A stretch of DNA of 64,000 nt from Lepisosteus oculatus (lineage: Eukaryota; Chordata; Actinopteri; Semionotiformes; Lepisosteidae), in the NCBI RefSeq assembly GCF_040954835.1, contig NC_090703.1:12209001-12273000 (forward strand), written 5' to 3'. The notes beneath the pieces are model-generated. The model was not told the origin of the DNA. It made no database searches and saw only the letters and a list, made by a program, of their open reading frames with translations. Made by a program: the position numbers and the translations under genes. Positions 10,712-20,002 of the stretch are shown here, one piece after another (position 1 is the stretch's first letter; each line of letters opens with the position of its first letter).

Positions 10712-13700
10712 CTGCGGAAGAAACACATAATAGATTGCCCATCTTGTAATGTAACGCACAAACAGCAGCAGATAGAAAAGAACAAACTAGCAAACACAGA
10801 TAGGAGTCTGTCATGCCGATGCTTTCTGAACATCACTTATGATGAATCAGTGGTGGCAGCAGCCATCTTCTACGCTGTTGTGTGCTTGGGCAGCAGCATC
10901 ATGACAAAAGATGCAAATAAGCTCCATAAACTCATCAAGAAGGCTGGCACTGGGCTGGGGGATGAGCCTTGACCCCATGGAGGTGGTGGCTGAGAGGAGA
11001 ATGCTGACCAAGCTCACAGCCATCATGAACAACACCTCTCATCCGCTTCATGGGACTGTTACTGGGCAGCAGAGCACTTTTAGCAACAGACTGCTCCAGC
11101 TACGGTGTTCAAGGGAACGTTTCCGCAGGTCTTTCCTCCCGGCGGCTGTCAGGGTAGGCTGCCCGTGGCTAGGACTTTCAGCCCTTCATTTGCTCCTCTA
11201 TGGACAGCATGTTTACTCCATTGTACTTTTTGGACAATCAGTCCGTATAAACCTATGCACATTTTGCACATATTTTATTGTTTTTACAGTGACTATGATC
11301 AGCACATTTTGCACACACCTATGTATTTATTTTTATTTATCTTGTTTGTCTTTTGTTTTATAACTATTCTGATGTCTGTTTTGCTTGTCTTGGGCTGGAC
11401 TGCTGTAACACATCAATTTCCCTACGGGATTAATAAAGTATTATCTATCTATCTGATCTCTGACTTTTGTTTTTTATCACCGAGGTAAAAGAAGCATCTG
11501 TACACGACAGCAGTATGTTCATGTAGAAGAACGAAAAACTGTCCATTTTGAAGCAGGTCAGTGGTAGGACTTTAAAGCCAGCTGACGGGAAAAATGTTTC
11601 CACCAGCTTGAAAGTGGTCATGCTGAATACACTGATTTGTAATGAGCATATTGTGATTCACCTTATATGTATCAAACACAACTTACTACTGCAGATAAAT
11701 GTAAGATACAAATTCATTAATTTAACTCAGATAAAAGATTAATCAGATTGATTTGGTGAATATGAATAGAAGAACAACAATCAAGAGAGACCAAGGATAC
11801 ATATGGAGGACAGATGGACTGCTGAAGGGTTGTATTTCTGAGCTCATGACGCTGACAGATGCAGCGCTCACAGCACGCATGAAAAGCACAGATTTACACA
11901 GTTCCATCATCATACCTGGGCCATTGATGATCCTTGTCAGTGAGGGGAACATAGATGACTCCCATCAGGGCCTTCCTGGAGAAGGAGCCATCACTCTGTC
12001 TGTCATACTGCTCCAGCACCTGGCTTCCTCCCTCGGGACCCACAGGCAGGACCAGCCTCCCCCCTGGCTTCAGCTGGGCCAACAGCTGCCACAAGGCACA
12101 CAATGGGTCATTTCTTCCCTCACAATATTTTCATATCCGTCTGTATATGTCGACTGAAATACACCGTCTTTCTTCCGTTCAGTTCCCTAATGGTGACAGT
12201 CTGCAAAAAGCTTCACCTACCCACTGCTGCCCACAGGTAAATCCTAAACTGCTACAGAAAAGCTACAGGTGGGTTTGCTCCCAAGCCTAAACACAGCTGT
12301 ATGTGTCACTCCAATACGAGAAGAAAGACATCCTGCTTAATTAAGGTGAGGTGGAACTGATGATAGGGGAGTACAGTGAGTTTATTAGTTTGGCTAAAAT
12401 ATTGTTTCACCAGGTGAAGACAATTACTCTGCATTGGAATAAGTGCAATCAACATAAATCCATCTTGCTGAATGTTGCCCAATTGTGCTCATTTTAACTC
12501 CATGGCAAAGCCTGCACAGGTCCACAAACCACTACTTCTAATTCCCCTCAGCCCAGTTCTTACTGCTTTGGGAACTGCAGCGGCTGCCGCGCCCACATGG
12601 ATGGCATCATACGGGGCTCCCTCTGGGAAACCCTGCCGACCATCTGCCACTGGAAAAGATAAACCGATCATAAGAAATGAGAGTCCAAGAGCTTGATCAC
12701 GTTTCTCGCTGCCGATCACACTGAATATTATGATCTGTTTGTCAGTTCCTATATAACATGAAGTTTTTCTTGCAATAGTATAGCAGGATGTATCACATGT
12801 CTCCATCTACCATTCGTTTTAGTTACTTTAAACAAAGGCAACTGGAAAAACTGAAAAGACAACACAATCCTGTTGTCTCACTGTGCAGCTACCTCTAAGA
12901 ATTTAAATTAAGTTATTTAAGTTATCATGGTATATTAGTGCCACAGATGTCACCCTGCAACTCACAACTGGCAACCCAATGAAGCTAAGCAGGTGTGAGC
13001 GTGGTCAGTACCTGGATGGGAGACCTCCTGGGAAAAACTAAGGTTTCTGCTGGAAGAGGTGTTAGTGGGGCCAGCAGGGGGCGCTCACCCTGCAGTTCAT
13101 GTGGGTCCTAATGCCCCAGTGTAGTGACGGGGACACTATACTGTAAACAGGCGCCGTCCTTCAGATGAGACGTAAAACCGAGGTCCTGACTCTCTGTGGT
13201 AATTAAAAATCCCAGGGCATTTCTTGAAAAGAGTAGGGGTGTAACCCTGTCCTGGCCAAATTTCCCATTGGCCCTTACCAATCGTGGCCTCCTAATAATC
13301 CCCCTCTATGAATTGGCTTCATTACTCTGCTCTCCTCCACACTGATAGCTGATGTGTGGTGAGCGTTCTGGCGGAGGTGGAGGGGAATCCCCATTACCTG
13401 TAAAGTGCTTTGAGTGGAGTGTCCAGAAAAGTGCTGTATAAGTGTAAGCAATTATTATTATTATTATTATTATTATTACTTACTCGGGGTAAGAAGAGCC
13501 ACTCTCATACAGGGTACAGATTAGCTGCAAAAGCAATTACATAGGCCCCCCCTAGGCAAGAGATTCCTGTTCTTACCAAGAAGCTTAACCCGTCCAGAGG
13601 TGAGCAGGTCTGGGTCATCGGCTTGGACATTTCGAATGGATTCCTCCACAAGCTCAGCAATGTGCTCAATTCCAATCACCCTCCCCGAACAACCCACCTG

Positions 13701-15685
13701 ACCAGGGACAGAACAGCCGGGGAGAGAAGGGTATGCTGAGAACATATACTGCACAACGAGCAGAAATTAAACTGGATATCACAGATGATCCTCTGTTTTT
13801 TCATCACCAGTGAATACCCCACTTGTGTTATTGACGGTGCCCTCACCCGAGCCAAAAACAGCCATCAGGATCATCAGCTCGATCAGGAACTCCCGGCCTA
13901 GCAACCGCATTCCTTTGGTGCTTCCCTACCACCCTAACACACTCTCTATCCCCAGGACCATTAACAACAACTTTCCTATCCTACAGGATGATCCCTCCAA
14001 TGGGGCCCTCTTTCCTGACCCCGACCACCTAACCTACGTAACCTTGACAATCGAAGAAGGATCCACAGCTGAAACGTTGTGTTTTCTTTCTTCTCTTTTC
14101 AGCACGGAATAAACTTATTACTTGTTCCTTTGCAGCCTATGCATGCTGTCATAGCTACACACCTGAACGACTTATCAAAAAATATTAATTTATCTGAAGA
14201 TGTTGCTTCAGATAGGCAGAGTTAGGGCCCCAGAAGGAAGGTACTGTAATAATACTTTCAAAGGCAGCAGTGAACTTTCAACATACCATTCTTGCAAAGC
14301 AGGCAGTGAGATAGCCACTGCCCGAGCCCACATCCAGGGCTGTGGCTCCTTCAGTCAGCTTGTCTCTCAGCACCTCCAAAGCATGGGCATGCTGCACAAG
14401 ACAAACACACTCACGTGCCGTTAACTTAATCTGAATGAAAGCCAAGGCAGAATACAGTATTTAAGAGACTTAAAACCAATTGCTGCCGAGATGTTTGCCC
14501 CTTTTCTCTAAAAAAGAAAAAAGGCTGAAAACATAACATCATCAAAAATAAACTCCCACTTGAGGAATGTCAAACATTTAAAGTCGAGACAAAGGCATTC
14601 CATTATGTCTTATATGAACCACTGAATGCATTCAATAAGTTTTTCATGATCCAATATACTGTAACATAACAAAGTGACAAACAATACAGGTTAAGCTATA
14701 CAGAAAGCATAGGTTGTCACAATGTTTTTTATTTTTACTTCAATCGTTACAGTAACACTTACAATGCCTTCACGATTTGTGATGGTATTTGACTTACCAT
14801 GTGTGGGGCACTAATGGTAGCCTTGTACCCTGCGACAACAAATATAAAGTCAATTAGTCACCGGTGCCTGTAATAGGGCTCCATTCAACTACCTAGATAC
14901 AGTATGTAAATGTAGAAATTACTTGGTACGGAGAAACATGGATTTCTAAATAAAATATATTTCATACTTTTCAATTACTAATAACCTTTAAAATCACAAT
15001 TTGCAAATAAGTCTCATAGCTAAAATTTACAGAAATTCATACTACATCTCAAAGAGCGAAGCTAATAAACCAGTCATATGTAATCTGCAAAGCTCATCTG
15101 TGTAATTGTAAAGTATACCTATAGACTGTGGTGCATCCATATAGGGAAAGTCTTTAGTGTAGTGCCCACGGTCTGTGGCCAGCATCACATTAAACACGCT
15201 GTCAGATGTAATTACTCCGCGATCTTAAGAAAAAGATGTAAAAAAACAAACAATGAAATAAACACGCAAACAAAAAAGAAGAATCCTGTTTTCTTTTACT
15301 GAACAGTGAAGACACCCCTTCTTCCAAAGAGGCCCCAATCCATGTGTACATGTATCTCTGTACATCCCTTAATGAAACGGACTCAACAATGCATAGATCA
15401 GCGTGCAACAAGTACACAAAAGAGCTATGTGAACAACATACATTACGTCAAATACCACTGCGCTACTTGTCGAGGTGCGATTGTAATTTAAAGGCAATCT
15501 CAAAACCAAGTGGTAAGGTTATTTCCTTTTCTATCAGGACAATCATGCAGTGGTCATTCCAGGTTACCCTTGAGCCGGGTGATGAGCTCTGCATGTGTTC
15601 TGCCATTGGACAGGCGCGCCATGGTCCTGGACAGCAGCACACCCATTGGGAAAGCTACTGTAGCCAAGAGACTAACAAGTCGCAT
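10699..15685 (-). CDS. pcmtl: Protein-L-isoaspartate O-methyltransferase (PCMT1/pcmtl type) with N-terminal extension and RGEL end
   Basis: A PIMT enzyme that uses S-adenosylmethionine to methylate isoaspartyl residues and so starts repair of aged proteins. Eight coding exons are read on the minus strand: 15685-15568, 15223-15119, 14829-14798, 14391-14287, 13697-13577, 12649-12564, 12085-11916 and 10711-10699. All junctions are GT-AG and the 750 nt stay in frame (249 residues). Family blocks are MLATDRGHY (53-61), [20 protein letters not shown] (70-89), the SAM-binding [20 protein letters not shown] (103-122), VADGRQGF (161-168), [10 protein letters not shown] (174-183), [13 protein letters not shown] and [16 protein letters not shown]. 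Residues 1-21 add a hydrophobic segment; Met22 (ATG 15622-15620, ACCATGG context) would give 228 residues, the usual PIMT length. The last exon encodes GEL-stop, giving RGEL. The first seven exons are strong; the start and the last exon are inferred. Confidence 0.88.
10830..11455 (+). mobile_element. Non-LTR retrotransposon 3' end (LINE), truncated
   Basis: The plus strand reads like the C-terminal end of a fish LINE reverse transcriptase ORF, with frameshifts and stops: [52 protein letters not shown], then [20 protein letters not shown]. It ends with GGGATTAATAAAGTATT and a TATCTATCTATC microsatellite tail, typical of such LINEs. It lies in the last intron of pcmtl, antisense to the gene, and is 5'-truncated and dead. 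Confidence 0.8.
12955..13478 (+). mobile_element. 5S-rRNA-derived SINE, near full length
   Basis: The head matches a 5S rRNA internal promoter: GAAGCTAAGCAGG followed by GTCAGTACCTGGATGGGAGA. A body of about 400 bp shared with two other copies (18.0 and 34.8 kb) follows, then an L2-like tail (GTAAAGTGCTTTGAGTGGAG ... AAGTGCTGTATAAGTGTAAG) and an (ATT)n run at 13451-13477. It is inserted in a pcmtl intron, antisense to the gene. The head implies pol III transcription; the tail implies mobilisation by an L2-type LINE. Confidence 0.85.
13071..13084 (+). promoter_or_regulatory. CTCF-type motif inside the SINE
   Basis: CCAGCAGGGGGCGC fits the vertebrate CTCF core (CCASYAGRKGGCRS) at every position. 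The copy at 34.8 kb has CCAGTAGGAAGAAC at the equivalent place, and the 18.0-kb copy has lost the motif. Binding is inferred only. Confidence 0.5.
13800..14170 (+). mobile_element. Penelope-like element, truncated RT/EN fragment plus pLTR
   Basis: The plus frame contains [20 protein letters not shown] and [19 protein letters not shown], which resemble the YHP-containing segment after the reverse transcriptase core in Penelope-like retroelements. From 14050 it runs into the terminal repeat seen elsewhere in the window (GAAACGTTGTG, TTCTTCTCTTTTCAG, GGAATAAAC, GCATGCTGTCATAGCTACAC). The hammerhead-like core here is damaged. It is inserted antisense between two pcmtl exons. Confidence 0.6.
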
Positions 15686-16741
15686 TTCCCACACTGAGTC
15701 AGCCCTGCCAAACACACAAAACCAACAGTCAGAAACGTTAGACAGAAATCCGAGACCTGCCCAATGACCTTGAAATAATCCATTTCCCCCTTCCCTGACA
15801 CCAAAAAACACAGTTTGTGGGCACGTTCACTGTATGAAGACCTTACTGACACAATAAACGCTTTTATTGACACATTTCATCACATGGTTAGTTAAACTAT
15901 ATGGGATTTGTACATGTTTAAACGAAATCAAACACAAAAGCATCATAAGAGTAAATTATTCTTTCTGATTTTACTGTGTATTGATCACGTCTAATTTTAA
16001 ATGCTTGGATCTCTAACAATTCATCTCAAAAGAAAATAAATCACATAGCCTTACTGGGTATTTCTGTCTACATTGATGATGATCCACAACAGCAAAAAAA
16101 CAGAACTATCAAATAGACTTCTAACTGCGATGTGCTTATTGTGATACGTTGTCAAGTGGTTCCCATACACATACTGTATCACGGCCAGATGATACAACAT
16201 ATCTGAAGTCGCAGGATGGCTGTTTTGTTACAGTAGCACAGCTAACTTTGAACAGTAAAACGGGTGTTATGCGAGACCATGTCATGATGTAACTATATAA
16301 ACTGTGTAACTGAAACGAAGTTTCCAGCCAGTCGATATCAATTTTAACCGTCACGCAGAACTTGCAAAACTCTTTAACGAAACATTATTTTAATAATTCC
16401 CAATTAACGATATAATAAGCATTAGACTGTTGGTACCTATGGTAATATTTTACACAACGAGCTAGGGAAAAATTAAAATGACATTGTAATATTCGAAGAA
16501 TATAAAGATGTAACGGAACATCGCTGAAGTAGAACCGAGGATAAAATCAGTTTGAAACACCGGAAACGGACACTGAAAAAACACCACCGGTACTTCGTAA
16601 ATAAACTGATGTCAAAGGTGAATATTCTCCCACCACCAGTCACATTTCTGATGCGAACACCTCACCTGCACAGCTGAGCTGAGCTGAACTCCGCTTAAAC
16701 TCACCAACACTTTGTAATACTTTACGGCACTGAACCTCCAT
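15655..16741 (-). other. pcmtl: pcmtl 5' exon with an overlapping upstream ORF (spliced, inferred)
   Basis: A candidate first exon runs from at least 16741 to 16666 and ends CTGTGCAG|GTGAGG; the next exon begins at 15704 after TTTGGCAG. Joined, an ATG at 16741-16739 opens 41 codons that stop at 15657-15655. That stop is past the first pcmtl ATG (15685) and before the second in-frame ATG (15622). No transcript confirms this exon. Confidence 0.35.
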
Positions 16742-17539
16742 GGAAGGGGTGGGAAATGTTGCCTAAGAAAACTATTTTACCCAATAGCGTTACAGCTTCA
16801 AGTTAAACTGACAGACAAAGCGCCAAATCAGATTACCAAAAGTACCACAACCTCATACATGATTGGTTGCTTGGAATGTCATTCTACCCCTTCCCTGAGA
16901 TATGCTAAATCGTTTTGCGGGCAGATAACAGGAAGAAGGATTTCATTTAACATAAATAGAAAAGATGATTCCTTTGCAGTAGAATTGCTGGATTTTTGTC
17001 TTTGTTGTTTTATTATTAAACAAAGATATCTTGAATTGCTAACAGGAGGTAATTTTCGCTTTGTGTGTTTTTTTCTGTTACAATGCAAGTAAGAAAAAAA
17101 GCTCTACATTTCAGGTTAGCCATACTGATAGTTGCGATTGCTTCAAAACGATATTTTTATTATGCTTTTTTCATTTGGATATATATTTCAAATATTCTCG
17201 GAAGATCAGTGCGATGTGGTTAAACGCTGACCGTCACAATTATGCAGCTGGATAAAGACGACAGACCTATTTTGCTTTTACATTATTTGTAATGTTTATC
17301 TCAACGTTTCACGTTACACGCAAAAAGATAGGTAGAGATGTGCATCCACATTTGAAGTACATCAGATATCAGCCACTTTTTACATACATGCAAATAAATA
17401 TGCAGGTTATTCAAAACGATGATAAAATTAAGTGTTACAGATCAAATTCGAAATCCACAATTGTGAGGGATTCGTGGGGAAAATGCTGACAGAATTCTGC
17501 CCTTTCTTCTGATCTAGTAGACCCCGAAAGAGCGAGGGC
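16742..17539. promoter_or_regulatory. Divergent promoter region of pcmtl (-) and CCDC32 (+)
   Basis: About 0.8 kb separates the presumed pcmtl first exon from the CCDC32 start codon. CCAAT occurs at 16781-16785 and its reverse, ATTGG, at 16862-16866, close to the pcmtl side. No TATA box is obvious. The span also contains AT-rich DNA with no supported ORF. A shared control region is inferred from spacing and orientation. Confidence 0.45.
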
Positions 17540-19817
17540 ATGATCGACAGTCTGGAGACGCAGCGGCCGCGCTCCAGCGGCGATCTCTGGTCGGAGATCT
17601 GCTCGGGGCTGCCCGGTCACGAGGCCGGGGGTCAGGCAGGGGCAGAGTTCACAGATTCTTTCGAACCGCAGCCGCACGAGAATCTGCAGCACCCCGTCGC
17701 TAACGGGACCGAGGACGCCCCCCGTCTCAGCGCATGGGCGCCCATGGCTGACTCCGAAGTGTACATTGCCAGTCTGGGTAAGTGGGGTGGGACCTTAAGA
17801 CACCATGCACCGAGACGAGTTGCCCACTTGGATGGGCGAGGGGAAAGTAAAAAAAAAACAAACTAGTCTTTCGTTCGTATCTATGTATATACGCTCCTAC
17901 CCCGGTATCCGAACCTAATTCGTTCGTGGAAATCTGTTCGGAAGGCGGGAGATCGTAAATCGAAAATTAAAATTCCATTATTTCTTATAGTAATAATAAT
18001 TGCTTACACTTATATAGCGCTTTTCTAGACACTCCACTCAAAACGCTTTACAGGTAATGGGGACTCCCCTCAACCACCACCAATGTGCAGCATCCACCTG
18101 GATGATGCGACAGCAGCCTTAGTGCGCCAGACAACTCGCCACACACCAGCTATCTAGAGCAAAGTAATGTAGCCCATTCATAGAGGGGGATTATTAGGAG
18201 GCCACGATTGGTAAGGGCCAATGGGAAATTTGGCCAGGACGCTGGGGTTACACCCCTACTCTTTTCGAGATTTTACGTCTCATCTGAAGGACGGCGCCTG
18301 TTTACAGTATAGTGTCCCCATCACTGTACTGTGGCATTAGGACCCACATGGACCGCAGGGTGAACTAAGCAGCAACCTTAGTTTTCCCAGGAGGTCTCCC
18401 ATCCAGGTACTGAGCAGGCTGCTAGCTATGGGGAAAATTCCACCCTGTTCCGAACCGAAGACAAGTTCACTCCACCTTAAACATATAATACCATACAGAC
18501 CATTATAGCAAGCTTAGTGAACAATGCAGTTCTTCACCAAATAAGCCAACTATAGCTGTAAAATAATATAATATTTACATATTTCATTTTGTAGAAGATC
18601 GCTATCCAAACAATCGGCTAGAACAATGTGCACGCTGTTGTTGAATATTACGCTAAATAACCTTTTTCTCTCCCTTAAGACGCCATAATGAACAGCAACT
18701 ACAAAACAAACACAAAAACACTCGCTGTGATCATAAACAAAGCGCTTAACACCAATGTCTTGCACTCGCGCAGAAACAGACAGCTGTTGGTGGCGCTGAA
18801 CTCAACTGTTCGCAGAAGATTCTCGGACAAAATTGGTCACTTTCGAACTTCTAAATTGGGATTAGAGAAATTACGTTTTTATAACGAATTACAAATTACA
18901 CATTCTTCATGTTCGGATTAGCGAACATTTGTATACCGAACATTCTTATACCGGGGTATAAGTGTACTTTGTTTTTCTGCATTTTTTTTAAAGAGTTGTG
19001 CTGTCTTTTGTGTCTTTTTTTATCTCCTGTCTTCTCTCTCAAGAAAACCGTCTACGCAGAATTAAGGGCCAGTCGCAGGAAGTGACGTCACGTGAAATGC
19101 TTCGCACCCTCTCTCAAGCCAGGAAGGAATGCTGGGATAGATTCCTCCAGGACGAACAAATCTCAGACCTCTTTCAGGAAGGCAGTGACTTTGACCAGAG
19201 GTGAGTGGACAGTGGGAGTGTACCCGGCCTTTAACCTCTAATGACTAGCTCACAGATTTTAAACCACTGGCATTTGAAACTAAATGTACTAAAATAACTG
19301 GGTTTTTTTCCATCTGGCTGGTTGATTCTAGTCAATCTAGATCCAAAACAGAGTTTTGAACAATCTCAGTATTCCTAGGACAGATAGTTCATGCCTGTCG
19401 ACTTTGTGTTCTTTTGTTTTGTTTTTTCATGAAGGAATCAAAGTTCTAACTTGTATTAAAAAGTATTCATCATCATGAATCATCTTTGCGAGCTATTGAT
19501 ATACATTTTATATATGTGAAATGTGGCAGGATTTTTTCGAACCATCATGGCGCTGAGTACTGTAGGTTAACACTCCAGGCTAGTACCTGAGGCATGAGTG
19601 AACAGTGTGCAAACAGTCTTTCTCCTTTGTGCACAGTGCCCTGGAGCAGCTAAAACGCTGGCTCCAGCCAGAGAAAGTGGCCATCAGCGCTGAAGAGCTG
19701 CAGTACCTCCTATTACCAGAGGAGCCCAGAGAGACAGCAGGCACGGAGGAGGGGCTGAGAGGAGCTGAGGCAGAGGAGCAAGATGAAGACGAAGAGAACC
19801 AGGCACCAGAAAAATAA
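17540..19817 (+). CDS. ccdc32: CCDC32, coiled-coil domain-containing protein 32
   Basis: Three coding exons, 17540-17777, 19044-19200 and 19637-19817, give 191 residues (the human protein is about 185). Donors are CTGG|GTAAGT and CAGAG|GTGAGT; acceptors are CTCTCAAG and GTGCACAG. The frame is kept throughout (238+157+181 nt). Recognisable blocks are SGDLWSEICSGLP near the N-terminus, APMADSEVYIASLE at the first junction, LRRIKGQSQEVTSREMLRTL, ARKECWDRFLQDEQ and LEQLKRWLQPEKVAISAEEL; the end is very acidic. CCDC32 helps assemble the AP2 clathrin adaptor together with AAGAB, and its loss in humans causes a craniofacial and neurodevelopmental syndrome. The start is the ATG that opens the conserved N-terminal region. 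Head-to-head placement with pcmtl suggests a shared promoter region. ATTAAA at 19997-20002 is a likely poly(A) signal. Confidence 0.93.
17893..18963. mobile_element. Inverted-repeat (DNA-transposon-like) element filling CCDC32 intron 1
   Basis: TACCCCGGTAT (17898-17908) recurs inverted as ATACCGGGGTA (18948-18958). Inward of each lie TCCGAAC/GTTCG motifs: CCGAACCTAATTCGTTCG on the left and CGGATTAGCGAACATTTG on the right. The span looks like a non-autonomous element with decayed terminal inverted repeats. A 5S SINE is nested inside it. I see no transposase ORF. Confidence 0.5.
17988..18432 (-). mobile_element. 5S-rRNA-derived SINE, inverted, nested
   Basis: It is the reverse complement of the family at 12955. 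It starts with (ATT)n and the tail TATATAGCGCTTTTC, carries the shared body, and ends in the 5S-derived GGAGGTCTCCCATCCAGGTA. The far 5' head is truncated. It has inserted into the inverted-repeat element of CCDC32 intron 1. Confidence 0.85.
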
Positions 19818-19996
19818 GCATAATCTTGGCGGACTGCTGAACTGTCCTTCCAGTGATCAGTGTTACCATGTTCTGGCCAGGTGAAGAAAATTTAAATGAG
19901 CAGCAGACGCACTGCGGCTCTCAAACTGAAGGTTGACACAAAAGAATTTTAGCAATTCACATCCCTGTCGCTTCTTTCATCATTAGGCTTGGCATA

Positions 19997-20002
19997 ATTA
20001 AA
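19997..20002 (+). terminator. Likely CCDC32 poly(A) signal (ATTAAA)
   Basis: ATTAAA lies 180 nt past the CCDC32 stop codon. It is a common variant signal and the first reasonable one downstream. Confidence 0.35.

Noticed and set aside
11894-11915. Alternative pcmtl ending by read-through of the last donor (RYDDGTV-stop)
   Set aside because: The donor AG|GTATGA is good, and splicing to 10711 restores an RxEL-type ending known in the family. Read-through remains possible as a minor isoform.
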